In this document: in pieces, positions 1-7,520 of the stretch
Layout: every line of letters starts with the position of its first letter
Position numbering within the stretch: the first letter of the stretch is position 1
Assembly (NCBI RefSeq): GCF_001435585.1
Contig: NZ_AZEC01000008.1
Location: 1-64,000, forward strand
Length of the DNA stretch: 64,000 nt
Direction of reading: 5' to 3'
DNA from: Schleiferilactobacillus perolens DSM 12744
GTDB lineage: Bacteria > Bacillota > Bacilli > Lactobacillales > Lactobacillaceae
Translations under genes and position numbers: made by a program
Notes under the pieces: generated by a model
What the model saw: the letters and a program-made list of their open reading frames with translations, nothing else
Database searches by the model: none
Told to the model about the DNA's origin: nothing

Positions 1-84
1 TCTAACTTTTTTGTTGCACTTCAATAAGAGGTCAGATCGCTTTTGTCTTTCATATGGAACTAACTTTCAAGCATCGCGGATATA

Positions 85-261
85 GTGCCAATGCGGAGCA
101 AGCGTAGGTGGCAGGGGGCTCAGCTGTGGAAACCACACCGCGCGCTCTTTGCGCGGATGTGGTTAGGCGTGTTTGAGACCGCGCACCTCAGCGGGCTCAA
201 ACCGCCGTCACAGCGTTCCAGCCCCCCTGCCACCGTAGCTTGCGCAGCATTGGCACGGCCG
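85..261 (+). repeat. Structured repeat family 1, copy 1
   Basis: A palindromic element with outer arms GTGCCAATGC (85-94) and GCATTGGCAC (247-256). Inside are a G-rich/C-rich stem (about 107-120 with 222-236), a short stem GCTGTG/CACAGC, and a junction GGAAAC...GTTAGGCG. The junction carries one variable hairpin (about 131-163) and one constant hairpin (TTTGAG...CTCAAA, about 169-202). Related copies lie at 17677-17890, 42801-43020 and, reversed and shortened, 22376-22469. This copy starts directly after the manA stop codon. Whether it acts as RNA or DNA is not shown. Confidence 0.85.
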
Positions 262-272
262 CGCTCCACCTA

Positions 273-1247
273 CTATTCCTTTTGCCCAGGCTCTGACGCA
301 ATAATCTGCATGTCCCCATCCAGCGTCCATTCCTTGATCTGTGCCGGAATAATGAAGTGGGTACCCTTGTGCAGTTCATACGGATAACCATCCGCCGTGA
401 TCGTCCCGTCACCCTGCAAAACAGAAACCAACGTATACGGCGCCTGCGCATGATGCATCGTTTGCTTATCCTTGATCCGCCATTGCCATACGCTGAAGAA
501 TGGGGAGATTGGCGGCTTCACATAAGTCGTGAAGGTCGACGCACCGCGTTGTTCCGTCGTGATGTCCAGTTTCGGATCGTGATGCGGCACCGTCGTCACA
601 TCAATGGATTGTTGAATATGCAGTTCCCGCTTCTTGCCAGTCTTGGCATCCACCCGATCGTAATCACACAACCGATAAGTGGTATCGCTGGATTGCTGCG
701 TTTCCAGCACCATGATGCCTTTGTTCAAAGCATGAATCGTACCGCTGGGCACGAAGACAAAGTCACCAGTTTTCACTGGCACCTTACGCAGCAGTTTGTC
801 CCAGTCGCCCTGGTGAATCAAGTCGGCTAATTCTTGCCGAGTTTGGGCATGATGGCCATAAATCAGATATGACCCAGGATCGGCTTGAATCACGTACCAG
901 CATTCCGTTTTACCCAATTCATGCTCGTGCTCTTCAGCATAGGCATCGTCAGGGTGGACTTGGACGGACAGACTAGCTTCAGCGTCCAAGATCTTGGTTA
1001 ACAACGGGAAGACTTTTTCACTGGGATTGCCAAAATATTCAGGATGTTCTTTATACGCATCATCCAGCGCCAATCCGGCTAAGGGGCCGTTGGTGATCGT
1101 ACTAGGGCCATGGGGATGAGCCGAAATCGCCCAAGCTTCACCAATATTGCCATCGGGAATCCTGTAGCCAAAAATTGTATTCAGTTTACGGCCACCCCAT
1201 AATTTGGGTTGAAAATATGCGTTCAAGAACAAAGGTTCAATTGCCAT
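273..1247 (-). CDS. manA: Mannose-6-phosphate isomerase, class I
   Basis: This protein of about 324 aa interconverts mannose 6-phosphate and fructose 6-phosphate in the cytoplasm. It thereby feeds mannose taken up by the PTS into glycolysis. The metal-site region SVQVHPDD, the KTECWYV segment and the GTIHAL segment of the cupin barrel are visible, as in short class I Firmicutes ManA proteins. I start it at the ATG of MAIEPLF because GGAGG lies 10 nt upstream; a longer frame adds ten residues without a site. It is on the same strand as the manXYZ operon 6 kb away, but in a separate unit. A family 1 repeat follows its stop codon immediately. Confidence 0.93.
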   Translation of the reverse strand: MAIEPLFLNAYFQPKLWGGRKLNTIFGYRIPDGNIGEAWAISAHPHGPSTITNGPLAGLALDDAYKEHPEYFGNPSEKVFPLLTKILDAEASLSVQVHPDDAYAEEHEHELGKTECWYVIQADPGSYLIYGHHAQTRQELADLIHQGDWDKLLRKVPVKTGDFVFVPSGTIHALNKGIMVLETQQSSDTTYRLCDYDRVDAKTGKKRELHIQQSIDVTTVPHHDPKLDITTEQRGASTFTTYVKPPISPFFSVWQWRIKDKQTMHHAQAPYTLVSVLQGDGTITADGYPYELHKGTHFIIPAQIKEWTLDGDMQIIASEPGQKE

Positions 1248-1411
1248 TGTTTGCCTGCCTCCAATTATTTGTTTCAATTCCCATTATAGCAAGGAAAACG
1301 GTTAAGAAAACGGCAACATGCCGATTCATTAAATTCTGGTCACTATCCAGGCCGTACTCTCCTAAGGGTTGCGGTAAACGCGGTATACTATTAGCAAAGG
1401 AGTTGTGTGTA

Positions 1412-1897
1412 ATGATTCGTTGGCTTCCTGCCCTTATTCTTTTTATGCTGTGGCTGACCGGTTTGCTCATCGCCCGGCCTTGGCAGCAATCCCGTTCTGG
1501 AGGCCGGGCATTGGCTGTCGCGTTACTCTGGATGTATTTGCTCGTACTAATTCCAGTCTGTTTCATGCCTTTTGCCACTCACCATGGTGCTTGGAGCGGT
1601 ATGGCTCCGACCATGGTCGGGACGGCACCCACGAACCCCATTCCGTTCCGAGGGGGCTTCACTCCTGACTTTTGGCTAAACATCCTCATGACGGTGCCCT
1701 TTGGCTTCCTGTTGCGCACGCTGTTTCCACTACGCTGGTGGCAGGTTCTGCTGTGGGGGCTGGCCTTATCGCTGGTGATTGAAGGCGGCCAGTTCATTGC
1801 CGGGCTCACCGTCCAACTCAACCGCTGGGCTGACGTGAACGATTTGATCACGAATACCACCGGGGCCGTCTTGGGAAGTCTTTTTCGTTTACTATGA
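1412..1897 (+). CDS. VanZ family membrane protein
   Basis: This is a 161-aa membrane protein with about four to five hydrophobic segments. The C-terminal signature is typical of VanZ-like proteins: EGGQF, then RWADVNDLITNTTGAVLG. VanZ was first described with teicoplanin resistance, but most family members have no known function. The start is set by AAAGGAG nine nucleotides before the ATG. The preceding in-frame stretch is untranslatable-looking leader and was excluded. It is divergent from manA and is followed by a TetR gene on the same strand, with about 80 bp between that holds a promoter. Confidence 0.85.
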   Translation: MIRWLPALILFMLWLTGLLIARPWQQSRSGGRALAVALLWMYLLVLIPVCFMPFATHHGAWSGMAPTMVGTAPTNPIPFRGGFTPDFWLNILMTVPFGFLLRTLFPLRWWQVLLWGLALSLVIEGGQFIAGLTVQLNRWADVNDLITNTTGAVLGSLFRLL

Positions 1898-1902
1898 GGG
1901 CG

Positions 1903-1959
1903 TTTACGGGTAAAATAATACCCAGGTATAGTTTAGGCACATGACGGATATTTTGTGCC
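1903..1959 (+). promoter_or_regulatory. Promoter and two inverted repeats before the TetR gene
   Basis: A -35 TTTACG (1903-1908) and -10 TATAGT (1927-1932) are 18 bp apart. The spacer holds a perfect inverted repeat, GGGTA-N6-TACCC (1908-1923). A second one, GGCACA-N12-TGTGCC, lies at 1936-1959 over the presumed start of transcription. These are candidate autoregulatory operators of the downstream TetR protein, by position only. Confidence 0.5.
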
Positions 1960-1979
1960 CATAAGGAGGTTTCGCAAAG

Positions 1980-2552
1980 ATGAAAGTCACACGCCCCGAG
2001 CTCGCTGGCCGGGCACTGGATCTTTTTCGCAAAAAGGGATTCGACGCTGTATCGGTCAACGACATTGCCGGCTCCTTCAATGTGACGAAGGGGTCTTTTT
2101 ACCACTACTTCAAGAGCAAAGACGACATTTTAATGGACTACTACAACAACTTGCTGCTCAATTCCAATGTCTTACTGGATCAGATCCTGGCTGGTCCCAC
2201 GCCCATTCCGGCAAAAATCAAGACACTGACCGAGATTGCAGTGAACGCCACTGTGACGTTAGGTCCGGACCTATTGCGGCGGTTGCTGGTGTTGTATTTG
2301 GCCAGTGCCGATGATTTGACCATTCTGCAGGAAGGCGGCTACTTGGTGAATTATCTGGCCGCCATGAAGACACTATTCACCCAGGGCAAAGACCAGGGTC
2401 TGTGGGATACCAAGTTATCTGGTGAGGATTTGTACTGGAATTACATCCACGATTTACTTGGGCTGCTATCCGAATGGAGCGCTAAAAAAGGCAGCTTCGA
2501 TTTACGCAAAGCGGCCGCTAAAATGGTGTCGTTCTTACCAATCAAGGATTGA
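1980..2552 (+). CDS. TetR/AcrR family transcriptional regulator
   Basis: This 190-aa protein has an N-terminal helix-turn-helix of the TetR type (about residues 5-50, with VNDIAGSFNVTKGSFYHYFKSK). The C-terminal ligand domain has no recognisable ligand. AAGGAGG sits 10 nt before the ATG. The promoter carries two inverted repeats, so autorepression is plausible. The gene converges on and overlaps by 11 bp the end of the SGNH hydrolase gene. No co-directional target follows it; the upstream VanZ gene or a distant locus may be the target (inference). Confidence 0.85.
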   Translation: MKVTRPELAGRALDLFRKKGFDAVSVNDIAGSFNVTKGSFYHYFKSKDDILMDYYNNLLLNSNVLLDQILAGPTPIPAKIKTLTEIAVNATVTLGPDLLRRLLVLYLASADDLTILQEGGYLVNYLAAMKTLFTQGKDQGLWDTKLSGEDLYWNYIHDLLGLLSEWSAKKGSFDLRKAAAKMVSFLPIKD

Positions 2553-3348
2553 AAAGTTTCGCCACCTGGGTATTAATTTTTCGCGCAATCAGCAAATGCC
2601 CTGTATCAGACGGATGGAACCCGTCCCCATATCCCAAAAATGATTCGGCGCCTTTTTCCGAAACGGCGCCATTTTTGTCGGCATTTTTCCAAATGCTGGT
2701 CAAGTCCGCCACAGGCAGGCTAAATTCTTTGGCCACCTGATGCACCCGGGCATCATATGTTTCAGAACGGGGCTGGTGCCAAGTCGTGACCAAGATAATC
2801 TTTGCTGAAGTATGCGCCTGTAAGTCCTGAATCAACTGGCGTAAATGATCGGCAAACTCGGTGGGCGTGGCTGACGCTGGCGGATCGTCATACACGGACT
2901 CGTTAGTGCCGAACTCAATGGTGACCAGATCTGGTTTCGTGGCGTCAATTTCTGCTAATTGGGGGAAAGCCACTGTGGTAATACTGCCGCCATTCTCAGA
3001 GAAATTATGCACTTTCACTGGCACTTGGCGCTGAGTTTGAATCAAGTTCTGCAACTGATAGACATATCCTTTGTTCTTGGCGGTCGCAAAGTAGCCCTGA
3101 GCCAAACTGTCCCCCAGTGCCGTATAAACCAAGGGCCGCTGAGCAGTGAAATCTGACCATTGCAATGGATGGGCAGCCCTTTTGGTTGTCTTCTGCTTCG
3201 CCGGCGCTGCTGTGGTCAACCCCCACTCTGCGGCATGGTCGGTGATGATGGTAGCCGCCGCGATTACCCCGGCTAACGCAAAAAGGACTGCCGCCAACGC
3301 CAGCAAAATACGGCGGGGATGATGAGGTGGTTGTTTGGGCCGTCTCAT
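2542..3348 (-). CDS. SGNH/GDSL-type hydrolase, membrane-anchored or secreted
   Basis: This 268-aa esterase/lipase-like protein has a basic N-terminus and one hydrophobic segment (about residues 14-33), so the catalytic domain is probably outside the membrane. Block I is ALGDSLAQGYF with the nucleophile Ser. An Asn in EFGTNES (block III) and the C-terminal DGFHPSDTGH with catalytic Asp and His complete the SGNH set. The substrate is unknown; acyl groups on cell-wall or extracellular polymers are typical for such anchored enzymes. Its ATG overlaps the stop of the upstream TIM-barrel gene (ATGA), indicating translational coupling. Confidence 0.85.
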   Translation of the reverse strand: MRRPKQPPHHPRRILLALAAVLFALAGVIAAATIITDHAAEWGLTTAAPAKQKTTKRAAHPLQWSDFTAQRPLVYTALGDSLAQGYFATAKNKGYVYQLQNLIQTQRQVPVKVHNFSENGGSITTVAFPQLAEIDATKPDLVTIEFGTNESVYDDPPASATPTEFADHLRQLIQDLQAHTSAKIILVTTWHQPRSETYDARVHQVAKEFSLPVADLTSIWKNADKNGAVSEKGAESFLGYGDGFHPSDTGHLLIARKINTQVAKLFNP

Positions 3349-4178
3349 TTGGCCGCCGCCTTAATATGTTCTAAGTAAGTGTGACTGGCCCGCTGCGCAG
3401 TGCTGTCCAACTGATTGGCCAACGTGATTTCGTAAATATTTGTCGCCGTCTGGTTCAGCGTTGGCCACACCCGGGCCCAATCGATCCGCCCCTGGCCCAG
3501 CGGCAGACTGTCGTGAAACTGACCCATGGAATCCACCAGATGATAGTGCACGATCGCCGGTGCCAGTTGCTGCAGACTCGCCACCAAAACATCGTTGTTT
3601 CCATGGGCGGCGATAAAGGTGTGGCTGGTATCAAAAGCTAGCCGATAATGGTGCGCTAAGATGGCTTGATTGAAGACTGGATCAGAATAGGGATAAATTG
3701 GTGAAATCGAGTTTTCAAACATAATATGATCACCGCCGACATCCCGCCAGTGATCCAGCTCGTCCAACACGGCTTGGCGGCCAGTAGCGACATCGCCAAA
3801 CTCCAAGTTGATCGTCTGCACCGGCGCATTGTAGGAACCGTGGATCAGGAGTTGCACGTCCATTTCCCGGGCCACTTTCAACAAATCCTGGGTACTCGTG
3901 GTCACAAATTGAGCCATCGCTGGATCGATCCGTGCGGGCGTAGAAACTTCCACATGGTGACCCCGATAGCTCATCGGATGGTGTATCACGATGCGGTGCG
4001 TGGTGTGCTGCACCCATTCGATCATCTTTTGTAAATGATTTAAGCCCGCGGGAGTACAATCCGCAGGTGTCGTAAAGAATTCAAAGACAGTCGGTGAATA
4101 ACGCAGCCGCTCAGCGATTTGGGCCGGGTCGGTGCTGGCTTTTAAGCCCAGATAAGGGAATTTATCATTTGTCATCAT
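3345..4178 (-). CDS. Sugar phosphate isomerase/epimerase-like TIM-barrel protein
   Basis: This 277-aa protein looks like the AP-endonuclease-2/xylose-isomerase-like TIM barrel family. Metal-ligand-type segments spread along it include IHHPMSYRGHH, LLIHGSYNAP, IMFENSI, AFDTSHTF and IVHYHLVDSMGQFHD. The gene forms a two-gene unit with the downstream SGNH hydrolase, with a 4-bp ATGA overlap. Whether it acts on sugars or on DNA cannot be decided from sequence, although the small size and His/Asp/Glu pattern also fit endonuclease IV. The ribosome-binding site is weak. Confidence 0.65.
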   Translation of the reverse strand: MMTNDKFPYLGLKASTDPAQIAERLRYSPTVFEFFTTPADCTPAGLNHLQKMIEWVQHTTHRIVIHHPMSYRGHHVEVSTPARIDPAMAQFVTTSTQDLLKVAREMDVQLLIHGSYNAPVQTINLEFGDVATGRQAVLDELDHWRDVGGDHIMFENSISPIYPYSDPVFNQAILAHHYRLAFDTSHTFIAAHGNNDVLVASLQQLAPAIVHYHLVDSMGQFHDSLPLGQGRIDWARVWPTLNQTATNIYEITLANQLDSTAQRASHTYLEHIKAAAK

Positions 4179-4228
4179 GTCTCGATTGTAGCATTATCCT
4201 TGCAGGCACAATACCCGGATTAAACAAA

Positions 4229-4798
4229 CTAATATTTCTTACGATCCGCCAGCATTTGGGCCAGTTGGTCGCGGTCAATTAATTTCACACCAACACCATG
4301 GGCCAATTCTTTAGCAGAGGCGGAGAAATAGTTGTTGGAAATGACCACCGGATGATCCAAGTGGTAAAAGGCGCAGCCGGTGAATATCTCCTGAACAGCA
4401 CTATTGTCCACATAATGGTTGTATCGCTTGCATTGAATACCGTAACTTTCACCATCCGAGTGGGCAATCACATCCACCCCCTGGTCACGACTGGCGGGGG
4501 TAACTTCCACTTCGGTGAAACCGAGATGCACCAGCAGTTGCGCGGTGAATTCCTCGAAGGCAATGCCGTCCATCCGGTCGATCTTGGCCATCCCACCGGA
4601 AAAACGACGGAGAAAGAAAATGAGTGCGATTAACCAACCGGCCAGTAACAGCCCCAGCGCACCCCAAAAATACGGATCGTAGCGCTGGGCATCGAATAAT
4701 GCCAGCTTCGGCCGAATACCCATGCGGTAAATGGTGAGAATAATACCGATGATTACGGTCAGGGTAATGCCGGTCCGCAGCAGACCTTTGTGCCGCAT
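4229..4798 (-). CDS. Membrane-anchored Mrr-type restriction endonuclease-like protein
   Basis: This 189-aa protein has two N-terminal transmembrane helices (about residues 9-27 and 45-66). A cytoplasmic Mrr-like nuclease domain follows (about 75-185). The PD-(D/E)xK elements are visible: GIAFEEFTAQLL, RDQGVDVIA (the catalytic Asp) and YGIQCKRY (the QxK pair). Mrr-family proteins cut methylated or otherwise modified DNA; membrane-tethered versions occur widely in Firmicutes without known biology. No methyltransferase or other defence gene is adjacent, so calling it a restriction system would be speculative. Confidence 0.8.
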   Translation of the reverse strand: MRHKGLLRTGITLTVIIGIILTIYRMGIRPKLALFDAQRYDPYFWGALGLLLAGWLIALIFFLRRFSGGMAKIDRMDGIAFEEFTAQLLVHLGFTEVEVTPASRDQGVDVIAHSDGESYGIQCKRYNHYVDNSAVQEIFTGCAFYHLDHPVVISNNYFSASAKELAHGVGVKLIDRDQLAQMLADRKKY

Positions 4799-4946
4799 CG
4801 TGCAGCCTTCTTTCTGTCAGATATGTGTTTCTATTGTACTGGATTTACCAGAAAGAGACATCGGCCTGCCGCCGGATATTGAGGCCTTGCCATTTAGCCA
4901 GTCAGTGTCCACAATTAATAAGGCGTACCAGAACGGAGGAAATATT

Positions 4947-6131
4947 TTGTCACAGAAGCAACCGGTTTTGACCCAGCGTTTGATTTTCATCATGGCCCTG
5001 ACCTGCGGCGTAGTCGTCGCCAATAATTACTATTTGCAGCCCATTGAGACAGTGATTGCCAAAGACTTCCAAGTGAGTAATGGTGCGGTGGGTATCGCCG
5101 CCATGTTAACGCAGTTTGGCTATGCCTTGGGACTGTTATTATTGGTCCCGCTGGGGGATATCGTGAACCGGCGCAAATTGATTATTCGAATGTGTCTGTT
5201 ATCCAGTCTCACTTTACTGGGGGCGTACTTCGCCCCAACCTTTTGGCTGTTTTCTCTGGCCACCTTCTTAATCGGGTTAGTATCTATCGTTCCGCAAATC
5301 ATTATTCCCTATGGGGCGGTTCTGGCCGGTCCAGCCAAACGGGGCCGGGTAATGGGTACCCTGCTGGGTGGTTTGCTGGTGGGCATTCTGCTATCCCGGA
5401 CAGTTTCCGGTATTGTCGCCAGTATTTGGCCGTGGCGGACAATTTACTTAATGGCCGTCGTCGTTATTCTTGCCTTGGCACTGATCTTAAAGTTCACACT
5501 GCCAGATCCTGGCCATGCCAATCGCCATAAGTTGTCATATTGGCAAACATTGGCGACAATTCCTGGGCTGATCAAACAGCATCGGGTGTTACGGGAAGCC
5601 GCCAGTAATGGTTTCTTTATGTTTGGCACTTTTTCTTTATTCTGGTCCACTTTGATTTTCTACATTTCCAGTCCGGTCTATCATTGGGGCACTCGAGAGG
5701 CCGGTCTCTTAGCGATTTTTGGTCTCTTCGGTGCACTGGCGGCCCCATTGATTGGTCGGTTGGCAGACCGTTTCTCTGATCGCTGGCTAGTATTGATTGG
5801 CTTGCTGCTCGAAACACTGGCCTTCATCATTTTAATGGTCGGTGGCCAATATATTGGGCTGCTCGTCTTGAGCATTATTCTTTTGGATGTCGGCAACCAA
5901 TTCGGCCAGGTATCCAATCAAACGCGGGTGCAAAACCTGGGCGAACGCATCAGCAATCGCACCAACACCGTCTTTATGTTCAGCTATTTTCTCGGCGGTT
6001 CCTTTGGCAGTCTAGTCGGTACCCTGATGTGGCAATCCGCCGGCTGGTTCGGTGTCACCGCTGTGGGGTTAGTGTTCCAACTGTGCGCTTATCTCTGCCA
6101 CTTTATTATCTTTCACCCGAAAAAAGCGTAA
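4947..6131 (+). CDS. MFS transporter (drug/metabolite efflux type)
   Basis: This protein of about 394 aa has twelve predicted membrane helices. The MFS loop 2-3 motif is GDIVNRRKL, and a second related loop, GRLADRFSDR, lies after helix 8. That matches a DHA1-like exporter; no substrate can be read. I place the start at TTG 4947 because GGAGG lies seven nucleotides upstream and the preceding 72 codons are not conserved-looking. It is divergent from the nuclease gene and ends at a strong bidirectional terminator shared with the convergent DUF956 gene. Confidence 0.85.
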   Translation: MSQKQPVLTQRLIFIMALTCGVVVANNYYLQPIETVIAKDFQVSNGAVGIAAMLTQFGYALGLLLLVPLGDIVNRRKLIIRMCLLSSLTLLGAYFAPTFWLFSLATFLIGLVSIVPQIIIPYGAVLAGPAKRGRVMGTLLGGLLVGILLSRTVSGIVASIWPWRTIYLMAVVVILALALILKFTLPDPGHANRHKLSYWQTLATIPGLIKQHRVLREAASNGFFMFGTFSLFWSTLIFYISSPVYHWGTREAGLLAIFGLFGALAAPLIGRLADRFSDRWLVLIGLLLETLAFIILMVGGQYIGLLVLSIILLDVGNQFGQVSNQTRVQNLGERISNRTNTVFMFSYFLGGSFGSLVGTLMWQSAGWFGVTAVGLVFQLCAYLCHFIIFHPKKA

Positions 6132-6137
6132 AGAAAT

Positions 6138-6182
6138 AGGGTCCGGATATCCATCTTGTGGATATCCAGACCCTGTATTTTT
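6138..6182. terminator. Bidirectional terminator between MFS and DUF956 genes
   Basis: The stem AGGGTC-GGATATCCA pairs with TGGATATCC-AGACCCT around a 5-nt loop and is followed by a T run. Flanking A residues let it work on both strands. Confidence 0.85.
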
Positions 6183-6188
6183 TACAAT

Positions 6189-6545
6189 TCATTCTAAGTT
6201 TTGTTGACCAGTGCTAAGTTGTCGACCCTCACGGGCAATTTGTTGCGGGCCTAAGTGTTTCCCCATAAAGGCCAGCACGGTCCGGGCGTGGGCGACAGTA
6301 AACTGCCACTGGTCGCCACTGGTTGTCGCAATGTTAAACCCCTTGATGAAGCGGCCACCCAGCATCGTTTCCAGCCAAACAAACCGAATCTTCTGCCACG
6401 GCAGCCAATTAAAACCCTTGGGTGCTCTGGTCACAAATTCGATACCGGTATTACCCAGCGCCAACATGCCGGACCGGAATTCACCGGACATATCCGTTCG
6501 CGCGCTGGTGGTAAATTCGATTTCTTGATTTAGCGGTTTATCCAT
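6189..6545 (-). CDS. DUF956 family protein, second paralogue
   Basis: This is a 118-aa protein of the DUF956 family, small proteins typically encoded next to mannose-class PTS genes (manO in lactobacilli). It resembles its neighbour at 6947-7348 in layout: a short N-terminus, a GxxGIEF/GDKGFEF segment, and the WQKIRFV / WDEVDYV strand. It may be a soluble PTS-associated regulator; the function is unproven. The start is MDKPLNQ because AAAGGAG lies eight nt upstream; the longer frame reads through the structured repeat. The tandem family 2 repeats end 21 nt before this start codon, so they would lie in its 5' leader. Confidence 0.8.
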   Translation of the reverse strand: MDKPLNQEIEFTTSARTDMSGEFRSGMLALGNTGIEFVTRAPKGFNWLPWQKIRFVWLETMLGGRFIKGFNIATTSGDQWQFTVAHARTVLAFMGKHLGPQQIAREGRQLSTGQQNLE

Positions 6546-6565
6546 AAGACCGCTCCTTTCATGAG

Positions 6566-6688
6566 AGAGGGCGTAACACCCCGGGTAGGCCCCGACCGCT
6601 AAGAACGGCCTGGGCATAAATCCCCTGATCTTGGGGATTTTGACCAGGACGGGCTTAGCGCGAGGGGCCTGGGGTGTGGAGCCCGTTT
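6566..6688. repeat. Structured repeat family 2, unit A
   Basis: This 123-bp unit begins AGAGGG and ends CCCGTTT. It folds into one long interrupted hairpin. From outside in, the helices are ACACCC/GGGTGT, GGCCCC/GGGGCC, CGCTAAG/CTTAGCG, CCTGG/CCAGG and AAATCCCC/GGGGATTT. Unit B follows directly at 6689 with the same plan and compensating base changes. Confidence 0.85.
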
Positions 6689-6810
6689 AGAGGGTGCAGC
6701 GACCCGGTTAGTTCCCGACCGCTAAGGACAGCCCGGACACAATCCCCCGCACTTGGGGATTTTGGCCGGGATGGCCTTAGCGCGAGGGAACTGGGTCGCG
6801 GAACCCGTTT
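6689..6810. repeat. Structured repeat family 2, unit B
   Basis: The second tandem unit is 122 bp, again AGAGGG to CCCGTTT. The helices are GCGACCC/GGGTCGC, AGTTCCC/GGGAACT, CGCTAAG/CTTAGCG, CCCGG/CCGGG and AATCCCC/GGGGATT. The first, second and fourth differ in sequence from unit A on both strands of the stem, while the loop and bulge sequences GACCGCTAAG, ACTTGGGG/TCTTGGGG and CTTAGCGCGAGGG are kept. Confidence 0.85.
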
Positions 6811-6838
6811 AGAGGGCGCAACACCCCGGTTAAACGAG
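6811..6838. repeat. Structured repeat family 2, truncated third unit
   Basis: AGAGGGCGCAACACCCCGG matches the start of unit A and is followed by TTAAACG, which is complementary to the CGTTTA that ends unit B. The rest of the unit is absent. Confidence 0.6.
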
Positions 6839-6861
6839 ACCAAATTCTTTAAACGCCCATA

Positions 6862-6879
6862 TTGTACGCGTTTGTACAA
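6862..6879. promoter_or_regulatory. Inverted repeat upstream of the second DUF956 gene
   Basis: TTGTAC-N6-GTACAA is a perfect 6-bp inverted repeat just upstream (minus-strand sense) of the family 2 array. It could overlap a -10 TACAAT read on the minus strand. It may be an operator; no matching regulator was identified. Confidence 0.35.
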
Positions 6880-6946
6880 AAAAGAGCATCTATTTTGACT
6901 TACCTCGACCATACCATATTGGACAACCAATGTGCGGCGGGGACGC

Positions 6947-7348
6947 TTATTTTTTACCGGATGACTGCTTCTTATTTCCCCGCTGACCCAGGTTGCGAAT
7001 TCCTCGGGATAACACTTGCAAGAAACTGAGCGATTTAACAATATGATCCGCTGGGACATGTTCCCGCACTGCGCGCAAAACCCGCTTCGGATCCTTCGAG
7101 GAGAAGGAGAATGTGCCGGCTTTCTTCGTCTTAAAGGCATAGCGTGGGATCCATTTTCCCCTAAAAAGAATAGAAACAATGACGTAGTCCACTTCATCCC
7201 ACGGAATCTGAATATAATGTTTCAAATTCTTCTCGTTATAAAACTCGAAACCCTTGTCCCCCACCATCAGCTTGCCATATTCTGGCATGCCTAAATATGA
7301 GGTGGCATCCATGACCAGTTCGACTTTCGTGTTCAATGATTCGACCAT
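6947..7348 (-). CDS. manO: DUF956 family protein (ManO-like)
   Basis: This protein of about 133 aa has the DUF956 pattern (YGKLMVGDKGFEFYNEKN, IPWDEVDYV, FSFSSKDPKRVLRAVREH). It ends in a basic tail rich in Lys, Gly and Gln. It sits downstream of manXYZ on the same strand, which is the usual place for manO in lactobacilli. The biochemical role is unknown. I begin it at MVESLNTKV, preceded by AGGATGG; the ATG nine codons earlier lacks a good site. A hairpin at 7439-7472 separates it from the IID gene, so its expression may be reduced relative to the PTS genes. Confidence 0.8.
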   Translation of the reverse strand: MVESLNTKVELVMDATSYLGMPEYGKLMVGDKGFEFYNEKNLKHYIQIPWDEVDYVIVSILFRGKWIPRYAFKTKKAGTFSFSSKDPKRVLRAVREHVPADHIVKSLSFLQVLSRGIRNLGQRGNKKQSSGKK

Positions 7349-7438
7349 TACTGTCCATCCTATTCTTCTGTCCAATTGACGAACTCTCTACTTATAATTG
7401 TAACACAGGGCATGGACCACTCTTGCCCAGATACACAA

Positions 7439-7472
7439 TTCGGGGTACAGACCCTTAGGTCAGTACCCCGAA
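7439..7472 (-). terminator. Hairpin between the IID gene and DUF956
   Basis: TTCGGGGTAC-a-GACC pairs with GGTC-a-GTACCCCGAA around a 4-nt loop. On the minus strand it is followed by only a weak T-rich tract, so it may be a partial terminator or mRNA-stability hairpin that separates PTS and DUF956 expression. Confidence 0.6.
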
Positions 7473-7520
7473 CTTTAAAACAATGATGATACTTGTTGTA
7501 TTACTATACTCACCGAATAA

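Noticed and set aside
131-169. GTTAGGC in the family 1 junction is the same as the R' box of integron attC sites
   Set aside because: The matching inverse box (RYYYAAC) is absent (the other side reads GGAAAC), there is no integrase and no gene-cassette arrangement. Probably coincidence.
85-451. Open frames running through the repeat and antisense to manA
   Set aside because: They are products of the GC-rich palindrome and the complementary strand of manA, with no start sites.
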